Of a stretch of 64,000 bases of DNA, positions 25,563 through 35,035 are shown piece by piece (position 1 is the stretch's first letter; each line of letters begins with the position of its first letter). The notes beneath the pieces are model-generated. The model was not told where the DNA came from, searched no databases, and saw nothing but the letters and a program-made list of their open reading frames with translations. Origin of the DNA: Luteolibacter yonseiensis. GTDB lineage: Bacteria; Verrucomicrobiota; Verrucomicrobiia; Verrucomicrobiales; Akkermansiaceae. The stretch lies in assembly GCF_016595465.1 (NCBI RefSeq), contig NZ_JAENIK010000004.1, positions 496,001 to 560,000 on the forward strand, written 5' to 3'. The translations under genes were made by a program, and so were the position numbers.

Positions 25563-26438
25563 CGCATCCTCCAGCCTCGGATAACGGAACCGGAATCCGT
25601 CCCGCTCGAGGGCGGAGGGAACAACACGGTAGCTGGAGAGCAGTGCGGTGCTGAATTCTCCCAACACCAGACGCAACACCACGGCGGGTGCCGCGAAGAT
25701 GGCGGGACGATGCAAGGCGGCGGCGAACTTGCGGGTGAAATCACCGTTGCGTTCGGGGTGCGGCGCGCTGCCATTCACCGGTCCCCTGAGGCTTCCCGAA
25801 AAAACGGCGTGGGAGATGGCGGCACGCAGATCATCGTGATGCACCCATGGCATCCATTGTTTTCCGGAGCCGAGCCGTCCGCCGAGACCGAGCCTGATGA
25901 CACGTCCGAGTTTTTCAAACGCCGGCCCATCCGGCCCGAGGACGACACCGATTCTCAGCGTCACCACCCGCACGCCAAGCTCATCGGCCTTTTGCGCCGC
26001 ATGCTCCCAATCGTCACACAAGCCCGCCATGTAATCGGTCCCCACTGCCGCCTCCTCGGACAGGATCTCGTCCCCCCGGTCACCGTAAATGCCGACGGCG
26101 GACGCGTTGACCAGCACTTCCGGCCGTTCTTGCTCAGGGAGCCTGGCGATCGCTTCGACAATACGGGTCGTGAGTCCCACCCGGCTTTCGTGGAACAGCC
26201 GGCGGTTTTTCTCCGTCCAGCGGCGGTCGATCCGTTCTCCGGCAAGGTTGATAATGGCGCGGTGTCCGGAAAAATCCATGGAATCCGTCGATTGCCAGCG
26301 GTCCACGCCCTCGACCGAACCTCCACCCGCGCGGCTGATTCCGGTGGTGGCCATTCCGTGCCGTGCGAGCAGCGCGGGCAAACCCCGGCCGATGAATCCG
26401 GTCACACCCACGATGGCGGCTCGCTCGCTCGGCTGCAT
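25542..26438 (-). CDS. TIGR01777-type NAD(P)-binding epimerase family protein
   Basis: A 298-residue SDR-type protein. The N-terminus is a Rossmann motif (AAIVGVTGFIGRGLPALL), followed by AIINLAGERIDRRWTEKNRRLFHESRVG, NASAVGIYGDRGDE and VVTLRIGVVLGPDG, the set of signatures for the YfcH/SDR39U1 subgroup. It starts at ATG 26438 because the cofactor site is close behind. A conserved C-terminal DUF1731-like end (SSYRVVPSALERDGFRFRYPRLEDAL) is present. The physiological substrate of this family is unknown. Its 3' end overlaps the M14-like gene. Confidence 0.85.
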   Translation of the reverse strand: MQPSERAAIVGVTGFIGRGLPALLARHGMATTGISRAGGGSVEGVDRWQSTDSMDFSGHRAIINLAGERIDRRWTEKNRRLFHESRVGLTTRIVEAIARLPEQERPEVLVNASAVGIYGDRGDEILSEEAAVGTDYMAGLCDDWEHAAQKADELGVRVVTLRIGVVLGPDGPAFEKLGRVIRLGLGGRLGSGKQWMPWVHHDDLRAAISHAVFSGSLRGPVNGSAPHPERNGDFTRKFAAALHRPAIFAAPAVVLRLVLGEFSTALLSSYRVVPSALERDGFRFRYPRLEDALGDLIR

Positions 26439-26583
26439 GGGGTCAAGGTGGACGCGAATGCCAGCAAGACAACGCTGATTTTCCCCACCCGCTGCAAAAA
26501 ACCCTGCGGGATTCCGTCGGTTGATCCCCGTCCGCCTTTTTCCGCCCTTTACTTGGGCCGCCGGGAACTCTCTTATCACGGCG

Positions 26584-29040
26584 ATGCTGAAACTAGGTGC
26601 ATGGGTCATTTCTCCGTTTCTTCTGCTACCGCTCGCCGCGCAGGACGTTCTCCCCGAGAATGTGCCGGTAACGCCACCGGTGGATGCGATCACGCCTGTT
26701 CCGTCTCCGGAACTCCCTTTCGGCACGCCGACCATCGGGACGGATTCGGTCATGCCGAAGGAGCTGAACATCACATGGAGCGGCCCCGCGGAATTCACCC
26801 AGAACGAGGGCGCGCAACTGAACGGTCCGGATCTCAAGCTCGCGGGTGACAACGGCTTGGAAGTTTTCGCGGACCGCGCGCGGGTGGACTTCAAGACGGA
26901 ATCCGTGACCCTCGAAGGAAATGTGAGCGTCTATCAGGGCAACTCCCTCCAGCGCGGCGACCGCGCGGTGTATTACTATAAGAAAAAAATCCTCGATGCC
27001 AGCGGACTGCGGGCCTCGCTGGACCCCATCCTGTTGGAGTCGGGAAAATTCACCGTCGAGGACCGCGGCGGAAAAAAGGTCTATGTCGGCGAGGATGCGG
27101 GGATCACCACGGATGACGCGGAGCACCCGAATTTCTGGGTGCGGTCGAAGAAGACGACGATCTTTCCCAACGATAAGATCGTCTTCAATGACCTGAAACT
27201 CTACGTCGGTGACACCCCGGTTTTCTGGCTTCCCTACCTGAGCCAGCCGCTGGACGCGGAGCTCGGCTACCATTTCATTCCCGGTTCCCGCTCCACCTGG
27301 GGCGTCTTCCTCCAGAACACCTACGGCATCATGCTCGGTGGCGATCATGATGAAACGACCGGAGCAACGGAAAACCAGTGGCTGCTTTCCCGCTGGCACT
27401 TCGACCTCATGTCGCGCCGCGGCGTCGGCACGGGGGTGGATCTCGTCGACACCCGCATCGAGAACAAGGAGGAGATCAGCGGCCTGAGTTTTTATTACTT
27501 GAACGACCTCGATCCCCAGATCAACCGCACCGGAATTCCGCGCGGCGTGGTGAACGAGGACCGCTACAAGCTGGAATTCAAGCACCGCCTGGAATTCGAT
27601 CTGCCCGACGACGCAAGCTGGCGGCTGGATACGAATTTTTCCAAGCTCAGTGACGAACACTTCCTCGAGGACTTCGAACCGCGCGAATACCGCACGAATC
27701 CCGCACCGGACAACACGCTGGGCATCTACCGGACGGATGAGGACTCGTTGCTTTCACTCTACGGGAGATTCCGCACCAATGACTTCTACCGGGCGGACAC
27801 ACGGCTGCCGGAAGTGGCCTACGACCGTGCCCGTGCCCCGCTTTTCGACCTGCCCATCCTGCACGAAGGAAGCACCTCCTTCGGCGTCATCGGCGAGAAG
27901 GCCGCGGATCCGACGCGCAATGCGATTCTCAATCCGCTGTTGAACCTCACCGCCGGCGACCCGGCGACCAAGCCATTGCTCCGGCAGCTCAGCGGCTTCG
28001 ACCGCCAGCTTGCGGAAAGGATCCTCGCGCTGCCCGTGGGTGATCCGCGTCGCGAGGCGATCCGCACACAATTGCTGGACGCCAGCTACACGAGATTCAA
28101 CACCTACCAGGAACTCTCGATGCCGGTCACCCTGGGAGGATTTTTCAACATCACACCCGAGGCCGGTCTCGGCTACACACGCTACGGCGCGGTGGACGGC
28201 CCCGTCGACAGTTCCGACAAAACACTGCTCCACTTCGGAACCGAGACATCGGTGAAGTTTTCCAAGGACCTTGGTGATTTCCGTAATCCACAGTGGGGGC
28301 TGGACGGACTCCAACACATCTTCCAACCCTATTCCCTCTGGTCGGTCGTCTCCACCGATGACTTCGATCTGGAGGATCCGCAGGTGGACCGCCTGACGCC
28401 GACGACCCGCCCGCGCCCGCTGGACCCGACCCGCTTCACCGCGGTCGATCAGCTGCAAAGCTGGAATGTCGTCCGGTTCGGAAGCCGCAACCGCCTGCTT
28501 ACCCAGCGGGACCAGCAGAGCTTCGAGTGGTTGTTCCTGAATACCTACATCGACGCCTTCATCAACGATCCCGAAGGAAAGAGAAACTACTCGAACCTCT
28601 ACAACGACGTGCGCTGGGAGCCCCTGCCATGGATGGGCGTAGACTTCGAAACACAATTCCCCGTCGTCAGCGGCGGGTCCGGTTTCAACGAATTTTCCAG
28701 CCGCCTGCGCTTCATGCCGACAGAGGGCTTCGAGTTCTCCCTCGGTTACCGCTATCTGAACGGACACCCTGTGATGGTGGATTCGGACCGCTTCGACGTT
28801 CAGACCTACACCCGCCTGAACGAAAACTGGGGGATCGGCACCCGCCACATCCTGGAACTCGACGACAGCACGCTGGAACTCCAGCAATACACCATCCACC
28901 GGGACCTCGGCAACTGGGTCGCGGGCATGGGGGTGACACACCGGGACAACCGGCTTGAGGAGGAATATGGCGTGATTTTCAGCCTGACCCTCAAGGATTT
29001 CCCCGACGTCTCCTTGCCATTGGAGCTCGATACGGACTAA
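26584..29040 (+). CDS. lptD: LPS assembly protein LptD-like outer membrane protein
   Basis: An 818-residue protein. A signal peptide (LKLGAWVISPFLLLPLAAQ) is followed by a proline-rich stretch and an OstA-like beta-jellyroll (residues about 75-220, with ADRARVDFKTESVTLEGNVSVYQG), then a long region of alternating polar and aromatic beta strands that would form a large beta-barrel. This matches LptD, which inserts LPS into the outer leaflet. Its presence along with lpxD shows that LPS is made. Cysteines typical of E. coli LptD are not evident, so disulfide-dependent maturation is unlikely. Length is in the family range. Confidence 0.82.
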   Translation: MLKLGAWVISPFLLLPLAAQDVLPENVPVTPPVDAITPVPSPELPFGTPTIGTDSVMPKELNITWSGPAEFTQNEGAQLNGPDLKLAGDNGLEVFADRARVDFKTESVTLEGNVSVYQGNSLQRGDRAVYYYKKKILDASGLRASLDPILLESGKFTVEDRGGKKVYVGEDAGITTDDAEHPNFWVRSKKTTIFPNDKIVFNDLKLYVGDTPVFWLPYLSQPLDAELGYHFIPGSRSTWGVFLQNTYGIMLGGDHDETTGATENQWLLSRWHFDLMSRRGVGTGVDLVDTRIENKEEISGLSFYYLNDLDPQINRTGIPRGVVNEDRYKLEFKHRLEFDLPDDASWRLDTNFSKLSDEHFLEDFEPREYRTNPAPDNTLGIYRTDEDSLLSLYGRFRTNDFYRADTRLPEVAYDRARAPLFDLPILHEGSTSFGVIGEKAADPTRNAILNPLLNLTAGDPATKPLLRQLSGFDRQLAERILALPVGDPRREAIRTQLLDASYTRFNTYQELSMPVTLGGFFNITPEAGLGYTRYGAVDGPVDSSDKTLLHFGTETSVKFSKDLGDFRNPQWGLDGLQHIFQPYSLWSVVSTDDFDLEDPQVDRLTPTTRPRPLDPTRFTAVDQLQSWNVVRFGSRNRLLTQRDQQSFEWLFLNTYIDAFINDPEGKRNYSNLYNDVRWEPLPWMGVDFETQFPVVSGGSGFNEFSSRLRFMPTEGFEFSLGYRYLNGHPVMVDSDRFDVQTYTRLNENWGIGTRHILELDDSTLELQQYTIHRDLGNWVAGMGVTHRDNRLEEEYGVIFSLTLKDFPDVSLPLELDTD

Positions 29041-29050
29041 CCTGCGGCAC

Positions 29051-29695
29051 ATGAGCCTTTCCACCGACCAACTCATCTCATCACTCAACTGGCGCTACGC
29101 CACCAAGAGCTTCGACGCCACCCGGAAGATCCCAGCGGAAACGTGGGACGCCATCGAGGAATCGCTCGTGCTCACGCCATCCTCCTTCGGACTCCAACCG
29201 TGGAGATTCCTCATCATCCAGGACCCCGGCGTGCGGGCGAACCTCCGGCCCGAGTCCTGGAACCAATCCCAGGTCACGGACGCATCCCACCTCGTCGTTT
29301 TCACCGCGCGCACCGATCTCGATGCGAACGACATCGATGTCTGGATCGAGCGCATGGCCGAGCAGCAGGGCGGCACGGCGGAAGGCCTCGCTCCGCTCAA
29401 GGGGATGATCCAGGGCTTCGCCCAAACGATGACCCATGAAGCGCGCCACGCATGGAACGTGCGCCAGCTTTACATCGCCCTCGGCCAGCTCATGTCGAAC
29501 GCGGCGTTGCTCGGCATCGACGCCTGCCCGATGGAAGGCATCAGCACCGCCGGCTACGACAAGATCCTCGGGCTGGAAGGCAGCGGCTACACCACCATCG
29601 TCGCCTGCGCCCTGGGCTACCGCTCGGCCGAGGACAAATACGCAAGCATCCCGAAGGCTCGCTTCAAGCGCGGGCAGGTGGTGAGGCATATCTGA
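29051..29695 (+). CDS. Nitroreductase-family protein
   Basis: A 214-residue FMN-dependent oxidoreductase of the NfsB/NfnB type: NWRYATKSFDATRKIP near the N-terminus, LTPSSFGLQPWRFLII (FMN contact), and the IDACPMEGISTAGYDKILGL region near the C-terminus that closes the flavin site. It would use NAD(P)H to reduce nitro or quinone compounds. The gene is 10 bp downstream of lptD in the same direction but has no apparent envelope role. Start at ATG 29051. Confidence 0.88.
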   Translation: MSLSTDQLISSLNWRYATKSFDATRKIPAETWDAIEESLVLTPSSFGLQPWRFLIIQDPGVRANLRPESWNQSQVTDASHLVVFTARTDLDANDIDVWIERMAEQQGGTAEGLAPLKGMIQGFAQTMTHEARHAWNVRQLYIALGQLMSNAALLGIDACPMEGISTAGYDKILGLEGSGYTTIVACALGYRSAEDKYASIPKARFKRGQVVRHI

Positions 29696-29768
29696 GGTCC
29701 GGAGCGCGGCGGGACACGGCGCCTTCCGGGACTTCCTGATGTATCCTCGTCGTGACGGGTCATGCGAT

Positions 29769-29788
29769 GGCCCGGCTCATCCCGGGCC
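29769..29788. other. Strong hairpin in the gap before the secretin-like gene pair
   Basis: GGCCCGG and CCGGGCC form a perfect 7-bp GC stem around a 6-nt loop in the ~215-bp gap after the nitroreductase gene. No T-run follows, so intrinsic termination is doubtful. The rest of the gap is unremarkable sequence without a clear promoter. Confidence 0.35.
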
Positions 29789-29910
29789 GGGGCGACGCTT
29801 CTCTCCCTCTTTTGCAGAATTTTTGCACAACATTCATCGTGGTTTGGCGCGGGGCTTTGTAAAACCGGCTTCCATCAGGCCCGGAGCAGACATCCCGCTC
29901 CGCCACGATC

Positions 29911-31365
29911 ATGAAAATCCCATCCACCATTGCCGCGCTGTCGGCATTCGCGTTTTGTTGTCACGCCGGAGAACCGAATCCTTTTGTGAAAAGGGATTCG
30001 GAAAAATCCCCCGCTCCGCCCAGCGGAGATTCGTTCGTCAGCCTTGTCGAACACATCCTCGTGCCTGCCGACCAGCTCGATGCCTGGTTGGACAAGAACC
30101 CTCTCGCAGGAGACGCCTCCGCCCTCCGCAGGCAGGCCCAGGCTTGGGTCGCGGAGAAAACCGCACGGCTCGACCATACGGCGCTCTCGACAGGGATCGC
30201 AGGCCGTGAGTTTTCCAACGAATCCAATTTGGAGCGGATCTATGCCACCGAATATGAGCCTGCCGATCCCGGCGAGTGGTCGCCGCCGACCGCATTTGAT
30301 ACAAGAAATCTCGGCTACGTTTCCGGTGGCAGTGCCGGAATCGAAGATGGAGCGATGGTCCTTCGGGCGCAAACGGGCTGGGTTGAAATGTTGTTGCCCC
30401 ATCACGCATGGAACCCCCTCGCGGAACAGACCCGCCAACCGGACGATGTTTTCATCCCTCGTTTCCGCAGCATCCAGGTTTCACGGCAGCGCGAAGATGC
30501 CGCCGGAAACCGGGCGGAGCCGGACCCTTTCATCGAGCCCAAGGAAAGGGCGGAATTCCCCCCCGGCTCGGACCAGCTCCGCTTCGATCCCGGTAAAACC
30601 TACCTTGTTTCGCGGGAGGACAATGAGTCCCAAGAGCCCAAAGTGAGCCCTCATCCTGACACAACCGTCAAACCCTCTCCCAAAGATCCACACCACCTCG
30701 TCCGGCTGATTTTTTTCAGGGGAAACATCCTCCCTCCGGCAGAATCAACCAAAGATGAATCCTTGGAAATCAATCACCTTTCCCTCAAGCTCGTCCGGGT
30801 GCCCCACCTCGCTTTTTCAAATTGGGTCCAGGAAAACGACCTGCTCGAAACCCAGGAGCACGCATGGTCCGCCGTAGCGGACTGGGAAAAAAACGGCTCC
30901 GCCGAAACCACCGTCAGTCTAACCACCGCGAATCACGCTGGCTCCAAGTGTGTTTTGGACAGCCATGTGGAAGTGATTTACCCGACGGAATATATGCCTG
31001 GCAAATTGGTGCCCGCCACTGACGGAAAGCCTGCGCAGAGAGAATACAGCCTGGCCTGTGCCTTCGACACCAGAAACTGTGGAACAGAGTTCTCCGCTGT
31101 AATCAGCCCTGATCCGAAAGGGGCTATTTGTAAATTCGAAGTCAGCCAGGTCACCGATTGCGGCAGATCCGTGCATCACCGGATTTTCCGCGATGGCGAG
31201 TGGAAGACGGACATGACGATGCCCATCTTCGCTGTCAACCGTTGGAACTCCGAAGCGCGTGTCAAACGTGGCGCATGGCTGCTCGTCGGCAGCGGCACGG
31301 GCGTCGATGATCGGCGGAAACCCGACCCGGAACATGTGATCCTCGCATTCATCAAACTCGACTGA
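29911..31365 (+). CDS. Secreted protein with two secretin-like domains, copy 1
   Basis: A 484-residue protein with a signal peptide (KIPSTIAALSAFAFCCHAG). It has two repeats of about 200 residues: the first around YATEYEPADPG ... PTAFDTRNLGYVSGG, the second around YPTEYMPGKLVPATDGKPAQ ... AFDTRNCGTEF, each followed by a basic-to-hydrophobic strand set (LRFDPGKTYLVSRE; VKRGAWLLVGSG). The repeat landmarks match the secretin domain as I know it from Verrucomicrobial type II secretion proteins, but the C-terminal gate motif is absent. A near-identical gene follows 24 bp later. I expect a secreted, non-pore-forming role; function unknown. Confidence 0.6.
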   Translation: MKIPSTIAALSAFAFCCHAGEPNPFVKRDSEKSPAPPSGDSFVSLVEHILVPADQLDAWLDKNPLAGDASALRRQAQAWVAEKTARLDHTALSTGIAGREFSNESNLERIYATEYEPADPGEWSPPTAFDTRNLGYVSGGSAGIEDGAMVLRAQTGWVEMLLPHHAWNPLAEQTRQPDDVFIPRFRSIQVSRQREDAAGNRAEPDPFIEPKERAEFPPGSDQLRFDPGKTYLVSREDNESQEPKVSPHPDTTVKPSPKDPHHLVRLIFFRGNILPPAESTKDESLEINHLSLKLVRVPHLAFSNWVQENDLLETQEHAWSAVADWEKNGSAETTVSLTTANHAGSKCVLDSHVEVIYPTEYMPGKLVPATDGKPAQREYSLACAFDTRNCGTEFSAVISPDPKGAICKFEVSQVTDCGRSVHHRIFRDGEWKTDMTMPIFAVNRWNSEARVKRGAWLLVGSGTGVDDRRKPDPEHVILAFIKLD

Positions 31366-31389
31366 TCCGGAACCTTGCCCGTTACGATC

Positions 31390-32772
31390 ATGAAAATCTT
31401 ACGCATCATCGCCGCCCTGTTGGCATTCACTTCCGCCAGCCACGCCGACGATCCGGAGTCGGAAGTTGCCAAATCCTCCGGCCCGCCCGGCGGAGAGCAG
31501 TTCGTCAGCCTTATCGAGCACATCCTTGTTCCCGCGGATCAACTCGACACATGGATGAAAAAAAATCCACTTTCCGAAGACGCCTCCAGCCTCCGCAAAC
31601 AGGCGCGGGTTTGGATCAAAGAGAAAACCGCCCGGCTGGACCACACCGCGCTCTCAACCGGCATCGCAGGCCGGGAATTTTCCAATTCATCCATCTGGGA
31701 ACAAATCTACGCCACCGAATACATCCCGCCCAAGCCCGGCGAATGGCCTATACCCACCGCATTCCAGTCCAGAAACCTGGGTTACAGCCAGAATGGCGGC
31801 GCGGAAGTCGAGGACGGGAAAATGATCCTCAGATCCAAGATGGACTGGTACGAGATGATACTGCCACAACAAGCATGGGACCCTCTCACGGAACGAACCC
31901 GCCAGCCTGACGATGTTTTCCTTCCGCGATTTCGCGGCTCCCGCTACGCACGGCCGGTGGTGGATGCCGCCGGAAATCCGTTATCTTCAGAGAAGAAATT
32001 CCCCATCGGCGCGGACCAGCTCCGGTTCGCCCCCGGAAAAACCTATCTCGTCTCACGGGAAGCGAATGACCACACCGAACCTCCGCCCGGAGAGCCGCAC
32101 CACCTCGTCCGGCTGATTTTCTTCCAAGGAAACATCCTGCGGCGGACGGAGCCATCCGAGGATGATTCCGTGGCAATCAATCACCTATCGATTAAAATCA
32201 TCCGACTGCCGCACTCCGTTTTCTCCGCATGGATCCAGGAAAATGATCTGTTCAGAATCCCGGATCTTGCCTGGGCGGCCGCCATGGGTTGGCAAAACCA
32301 GGGGACCACGGAAACCATCGGGAGCCTCACCACCGCGACCCACTCCGGCTCGAAGGGAATCGCAGGCGCTGTTGACGAGGTGAGCTACCCCACCGAATGG
32401 GAGCCAGGCAGATTGACACCCGCCACCGGTGGAAAACCCGCACAACTGGAATTCAGCGAGCCGACCGCCTTCGACACCCGTAATGTGGGAACTTCCACCG
32501 AAGTCGAAATTTTGCCTGACGCGGGAGGTGCCATCGTCCAGTTCGAGATCAAACGGGTCACCGAAAGTGGCAAATCCGTCCATCAACGGATTTTCCGCGA
32601 CGGCCAGTGGAAGACGGACATGACCATGCCCATCTTCGCCACGAACCACTGGAGCTCCCAGCTTCGCGTCAAACGCGGCGAATGGTTGCTCGTCGGCAGT
32701 GGGGCCGCCACCGATGGGAAAGGCAGGCTGGATCCCCAACACTCGGTGCTCGCATTCATCAAACTCGACTAA
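31390..32772 (+). CDS. Secreted protein with two secretin-like domains, copy 2
   Basis: A 460-residue paralogue of the preceding gene; both begin after the same short ACGATC context and read ATGAAAATC. Signal peptide at residues 1-19. Repeat one (about 40-250) has YATEYIPP at 107-114 and PTAFQSRNLG at 122-131, then LRFAPGKTYLVSRE at 211-224. Repeat two (about 275-460) has YPTEWEPG at 333-340 and PTAFDTRNVG at 358-367, then MPIFATN at 413-419 and VKRGEWLLVGSG at 427-438. These are the landmarks of secretin C-domains, without a pore-gate motif. It sits 33 bp before the histidine kinase gene, implying one transcript. Confidence 0.6.
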   Translation: MKILRIIAALLAFTSASHADDPESEVAKSSGPPGGEQFVSLIEHILVPADQLDTWMKKNPLSEDASSLRKQARVWIKEKTARLDHTALSTGIAGREFSNSSIWEQIYATEYIPPKPGEWPIPTAFQSRNLGYSQNGGAEVEDGKMILRSKMDWYEMILPQQAWDPLTERTRQPDDVFLPRFRGSRYARPVVDAAGNPLSSEKKFPIGADQLRFAPGKTYLVSREANDHTEPPPGEPHHLVRLIFFQGNILRRTEPSEDDSVAINHLSIKIIRLPHSVFSAWIQENDLFRIPDLAWAAAMGWQNQGTTETIGSLTTATHSGSKGIAGAVDEVSYPTEWEPGRLTPATGGKPAQLEFSEPTAFDTRNVGTSTEVEILPDAGGAIVQFEIKRVTESGKSVHQRIFRDGQWKTDMTMPIFATNHWSSQLRVKRGEWLLVGSGAATDGKGRLDPQHSVLAFIKLD

Positions 32773-32804
32773 CCGCGATCCATCGCTTCACATCAGACCC
32801 ACTC

Positions 32805-34328
32805 ATGCGACAAGCGACACCACCGTGGATCGGAACCTTGTTGGTTTCCACGCTTGCCGCCGCGCTCGTCGCAGGCACGGGTTTCGTCCTTTCCCGCCGG
32901 ATCGAACGCGTGGCGGAAAAGCCTCCGGGAAATCGTGTGGATGACGCGTTCCGCGAGACCGCGCGCCGCATCGACGCACTCGACGGCATGTGGCAATCCG
33001 CGCTGGAGGCGGAAGCCAGGCGTTTGCTGGAAACGAATACCCGCGAGGTGGAATCCACCGTCGTCGGCGTGGTGCAATGTTCCTGGTTGAACCCGGGATT
33101 TTCCGACCCCTCGCGCGCCCACCGCCTCATGGATGGGAGCGAACCTCGCATCCGGCCCATTCTCGACCGGTTCGCAAAGGGTGAACCGGGGGAATGGATT
33201 TTCTCCGCGAATGAAGTCATCAACGGTTCCGGTTGGATCGAAACTCCGGGCCACCCCCTCTCGTGGCGGCAGGGAAATGGCAGGACCTCCGTCATCCTGC
33301 AGCTCGATCCACAGGAGGCGGTCGGGATCGTGCGAAGCGATCTGGCCAGACAAGTGAACGTGAATCTCCCGAACGACGAACCCGGCACGCTCACCTGGAC
33401 CGATCCAGGTGGGGACGTATTCCTCTCCACAGGCAAACCCGCTCCCGGCGCGACACCTGACGAAATCCTCCGCCATGTCTCGCGTTTCGGGGATTGGACG
33501 CTGCGACGGCATTATCCGGTCAAAGTCGTGACGAGTTACAGGCCGCCGGTCCTCGCCGGATCATTCACGCTGGCCGCACTCCTGCTCGCAGGTGGTGCTG
33601 CGGTCATTTCATGGCAACGCAAGGCCACGCGCCTCGCGGAGCAGCGCGTCAGCTTCGTGAATCGTGTGTCGCACGAACTCCGCACACCGCTTACGAATCT
33701 CCTGCTCAATACCGACCTCGCGCTGGACAGCCTCACTGGAGACCATGAGGGAATCCGCCGCAGGCTCGGACTCATCCGTGAGGAAACCGCACGCCTCTCC
33801 CGGATCGTGGACAATGTGCAAACCTTCGCCCGTGGGGAGCGAGGGAAGCATGAGATCCACACCGCTCCGTGTGATGTGGAAAAACTCGCCAACGGCCTGT
33901 GGGAAAATTTCGCCCCGCTCTTCGCCCGCAAGTCGATCCATTGCGGGTTCGATTTCCAGCTCTCCCGCAAGGTCACGGTGGATCAGGACGCACTTTCGCA
34001 GATCCTCTCGAACCTGCTCTCGAATGTGGAAAAATACGCGGGCGAATCCGCGAAAGCCCGGGTCGCCATTTCCGAAGAGGCGGGCCATCTCGTCGTGGAG
34101 GTCGAGGACGACGGACCCGGCATTCCGGCGGATGCGAGGACCCGGATTTTCCTACCGTTCGAACGGGCGGGATCGCGTGTGAACGAAGGTGCGACGGGAA
34201 CCGGTCTCGGGCTGTCGATCAGCCGTGATCTCGCACGGCAGATGGGCGGGCGGCTGGAGTTGCTCTGCACTTCCCAAGGCGCGAAATTCCGCCTCGTGCT
34301 GCCACTTGGGGAAAGGAGCGGCGCATGA
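32805..34328 (+). CDS. Membrane sensor histidine kinase
   Basis: A 507-residue kinase. TM1 is at about 9-30, an extracytoplasmic sensor domain at 31-243, TM2 at 244-262. The cytoplasmic part has the HisKA site VSHELRTPLTN with phospho-accepting His290, the N-box NLLSNVEKYAG, DDGPGIP and GTGLGLSI. It is coupled to the response regulator by a 4-bp overlap. It starts at ATG 32805; in-frame residues upstream lie within the preceding gene. Because it directly follows the two secretin-like genes, its sensor domain is a candidate receiver for them or for their ligand. Confidence 0.92.
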   Translation: MRQATPPWIGTLLVSTLAAALVAGTGFVLSRRIERVAEKPPGNRVDDAFRETARRIDALDGMWQSALEAEARRLLETNTREVESTVVGVVQCSWLNPGFSDPSRAHRLMDGSEPRIRPILDRFAKGEPGEWIFSANEVINGSGWIETPGHPLSWRQGNGRTSVILQLDPQEAVGIVRSDLARQVNVNLPNDEPGTLTWTDPGGDVFLSTGKPAPGATPDEILRHVSRFGDWTLRRHYPVKVVTSYRPPVLAGSFTLAALLLAGGAAVISWQRKATRLAEQRVSFVNRVSHELRTPLTNLLLNTDLALDSLTGDHEGIRRRLGLIREETARLSRIVDNVQTFARGERGKHEIHTAPCDVEKLANGLWENFAPLFARKSIHCGFDFQLSRKVTVDQDALSQILSNLLSNVEKYAGESAKARVAISEEAGHLVVEVEDDGPGIPADARTRIFLPFERAGSRVNEGATGTGLGLSISRDLARQMGGRLELLCTSQGAKFRLVLPLGERSGA

Positions 34329-34996
34329 CCATCCTGATCGCGGAGGACGACCCGGTGACGCGCGAGGCGGTGAAGGAGTTGCTGGAAGCTGACGGCCACC
34401 ACGTCATCGCCGCGAAAAACGGTCTGGAAGCCATCGCCACGTGGAAATCCCAACGGCCGGACATCGTCCTGCTCGACATCATGATGCCCGGCGCGAGTGG
34501 ATACGAGGTTTGCCGCGCCATCCGGAGCGGCGACCGGCGCACACCCGTCGTTTTCCTTTCCGCGAAATCCGAGGAAGTGGATGTGGTGCTCGGCCTGGAA
34601 CTCGGTGCAGACGATTTCCTGCGAAAACCCTTCGGCAAGCACGAGCTGCTCGCCCGCGTCCGTGCGGTCCTCCGGCGTCTTGAAGAACCTGCCGCGGGCG
34701 AAATGATGGCGTTCGGACCATGGCGGATCCATCCGAAGCGTCTTGTCGCGGAAAAGGATGGGATCCGCATCGAGCTGACCGTGCGTGAGGTGAAGGTCAT
34801 CCAGATTCTCACCCGCCGCCGCGGCGAGGTCGTCAGCCGCGATGAGCTGCTCAACGCCTGCTGGGGACTCGAATATTACCCCGAGTCCCGAACGCTGGAT
34901 CAACATATCCTCAATCTCCGGAAAAAGATCGAAGACGATCCATCGCGCCCGGTGCTGATCGAGACCGTCCGCGGCGCGGGTTATCGGTTTCCGTGA
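34325..34996 (+). CDS. OmpR/PhoB-family response regulator
   Basis: A 223-residue regulator: receiver domain with acidic pocket EDD (7-9), phospho-acceptor D51 (LLDIMMPG) and the lysine in FLSAKSEEVD, then an OmpR-type winged helix (LTVREVKVIQILTRRRGEVVSRDELL, RTLDQHILNLRKKIEDDP, VRGAGYRF). It overlaps the kinase stop by 4 bp (ATGA), so it is its cognate partner. The targets are not encoded in an obvious way nearby; the two secreted proteins upstream are the best guess. Confidence 0.95.
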   Translation: MTILIAEDDPVTREAVKELLEADGHHVIAAKNGLEAIATWKSQRPDIVLLDIMMPGASGYEVCRAIRSGDRRTPVVFLSAKSEEVDVVLGLELGADDFLRKPFGKHELLARVRAVLRRLEEPAAGEMMAFGPWRIHPKRLVAEKDGIRIELTVREVKVIQILTRRRGEVVSRDELLNACWGLEYYPESRTLDQHILNLRKKIEDDPSRPVLIETVRGAGYRFP

Positions 34997-35035
34997 AAGA
35001 GCGGGGTGCGGGAGGCAAGCGACCTCCGCGACCAC

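Noticed and set aside
34997..35035. Imperfect GC hairpin between the convergent response regulator and membrane-protein genes
   Set aside because: The stem has a bulge and no T-run follows, so I do not call a terminator.
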